From an uncultured Eubacteriales bacterium (GTDB taxonomy: Bacteria; Bacillota; Clostridia; Lachnospirales; Anaerotignaceae): a DNA stretch of 6,268 nucleotides. The notes below the pieces were generated by a model that saw only the letters and a program-made list of their open reading frames with translations, ran no database searches and was not told the DNA's origin. The position numbers were made by a program, and so were the translations under genes. Below, piece after piece: positions 5,612 through 6,268 of this stretch (positions are counted from its first letter, which is position 1; the number at the start of each line of letters is the position of its first letter). The stretch covers positions 1 to 6,268 of the forward strand of contig CABPCX010000116.1 of assembly GCA_902406135.1 (NCBI GenBank). The letters are read 5' to 3'.

Positions 5612-6205
5612 ATGGAAGAATTAATTATATTTTTAATGGGTATACCCGCCATTATGGTAGCGGTAACTATACATGAATTTACAAGAGCGGCAGTTTCTAC
5701 AGCCCTTGGGGACAAGCTTCCCAAAGAAAAGAAAAGGCTTACATTAAATCCTTTGAATCATTTTGAGCCCATAGGAATGATACTTATGCTGGCCTGCGGA
5801 TTCGGATGGGGAAAGCCCGTTGAAACAAGCGCTTTGTACTATAAAAACAGAAATAAGGGCGTGCTTATGACAGCCATAGCGCCTACCGTTGCAAATCTTA
5901 TATTTGCCTTTGTTTTTATGTTTGTAGCTGCTTTAACATCAAACATATATTTACTTTCGGTATTTTTTATGAAGATTACTTATTTCTGCTGCTGTCTTGT
6001 AATATACAACTTAATACCTGTAGAGCCCATGGACTGTGTTAAAGTGCTTTCGGTTGTTATGCCTGCAAACACTTACTTCAAATTTATCCAGTATGAAAAA
6101 ATAATCCAGATGGCATTTTTACTGGTGCTTTTCTTTGGACTCAGCGGAATTTTAGGACAGGTAATAGATATTCTTTACTATGCTGTAGGAAGCGTATTTT
6201 TTTAA
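5612..6205 (+). CDS. M50 (site-2 protease-like) membrane protein with a degenerate zinc motif
   Basis: This 197-residue polytopic membrane protein is related to the short YwhC-type site-2 metalloproteases. Hydrophobic segments lie at about 4-20, 53-66, 86-108, 111-134, 163-178 and 180-196. Family landmarks are kept: LTLNPLNHFEPIG (43-55), GFGWGKPV (63-70), APTVANL (90-96) and NLIPVEPMD (133-141). However, the zinc-binding HEXXH reads H21-E-F-T-R25, with Arg (codon AGA) for the second histidine, and the usual L-D-G reads M-D-C (140-142), which keeps the presumed third ligand D141. Without the second histidine normal zinc binding is unlikely, so this is probably a pseudoprotease; that is inference. 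AGAGGTG (5601-5607) precedes the ATG by four bases. The stop is 12 bases before scpA, so the two genes share a transcript. The gene is intact, with no sign of decay elsewhere. Confidence 0.85.
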   Translation: MEELIIFLMGIPAIMVAVTIHEFTRAAVSTALGDKLPKEKKRLTLNPLNHFEPIGMILMLACGFGWGKPVETSALYYKNRNKGVLMTAIAPTVANLIFAFVFMFVAALTSNIYLLSVFFMKITYFCCCLVIYNLIPVEPMDCVKVLSVVMPANTYFKFIQYEKIIQMAFLLVLFFGLSGILGQVIDILYYAVGSVFF

Positions 6206-6217
6206 GGCTGGTTTGCT

Positions 6218-6268
6218 ATGGATAATATGACAGTAAAGCTGGACAGTTTTTCGGGTCCCTTGGACCTC
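6218..6268 (+). CDS. scpA: Segregation and condensation protein A, 5' end only
   Basis: Only the first 17 codons are in the window, and the frame is open to the right edge. The peptide MDNMTVKLDSFSGPLDL carries the conserved ScpA N-terminal pattern (hydrophobic-x-x-F-x-GPLDL). ScpA is the kleisin subunit that joins SMC and ScpB in the bacterial condensin, which compacts and segregates the chromosome. The ATG at 6218 is preferred because AAGG (6204-6207), overlapping the stop codon of the M50-like gene, is ten bases upstream; an ATG at 6227 is possible. ScpB would be expected further right. Confidence 0.82.
   Translation, partial: MDNMTVKLDSFSGPLDL

Overview
The window looks like ordinary chromosome from a low-GC, Gram-positive anaerobe of the Clostridia, most likely Lachnospiraceae-like. 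The pointers are an oxygen-labile two-subunit iron-sulfur serine dehydratase, strong AGGAGG-type ribosome binding sites, AT-rich gaps with near-consensus sigma-A promoters, and an M50-like membrane protein directly in front of scpA. This placement is inferred from gene content, not from a marker gene. I see no mobile element, CRISPR array, rRNA or tRNA.

Layout. Positions 1-138 are a divergent promoter region: a minus-strand ribosome binding site lies at the extreme left edge, serving a gene outside the window, and a plus-strand promoter drives sdaAB-sdaAA-GNAT (139-2181). This operon pairs serine deamination to pyruvate with a small acetyltransferase of unknown substrate. A bidirectional hairpin terminator (2199-2224) separates it from a convergent minus-strand operon read from 4107 down to 2231: a diacylglycerol-kinase-family lipid kinase (GTG start), then a P1/NylC-like self-cleaving aminopeptidase. 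Positions 4108-4269 are a second divergent control region, with a good minus-strand promoter and a less clear plus-strand one. A secreted D-alanyl-D-alanine carboxypeptidase follows (4270-5439) and ends at a perfect 15-bp terminator hairpin. After an AT-rich gap with an extended -10 promoter come an M50 (site-2-protease-like) membrane protein (5612-6205) and the first 17 codons of scpA (6218 to the right edge).

How they fit together. The left operon is amino-acid catabolism. The lipid kinase and DD-carboxypeptidase are envelope functions (lipid recycling and peptidoglycan trimming). The M50-scpA pair starts a chromosome-condensation operon, and carboxypeptidase genes are known near scpA in other Firmicutes.

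The points most worth a second look are the M50 protein, whose HEXXH zinc motif reads HEFTR (a probable pseudoprotease co-transcribed with scpA), and two full-consensus DnaA-box sequences 62 bp apart bracketing the carboxypeptidase terminator, just ahead of the scpA operon. I found no clear evidence of a wholly new multi-gene system.
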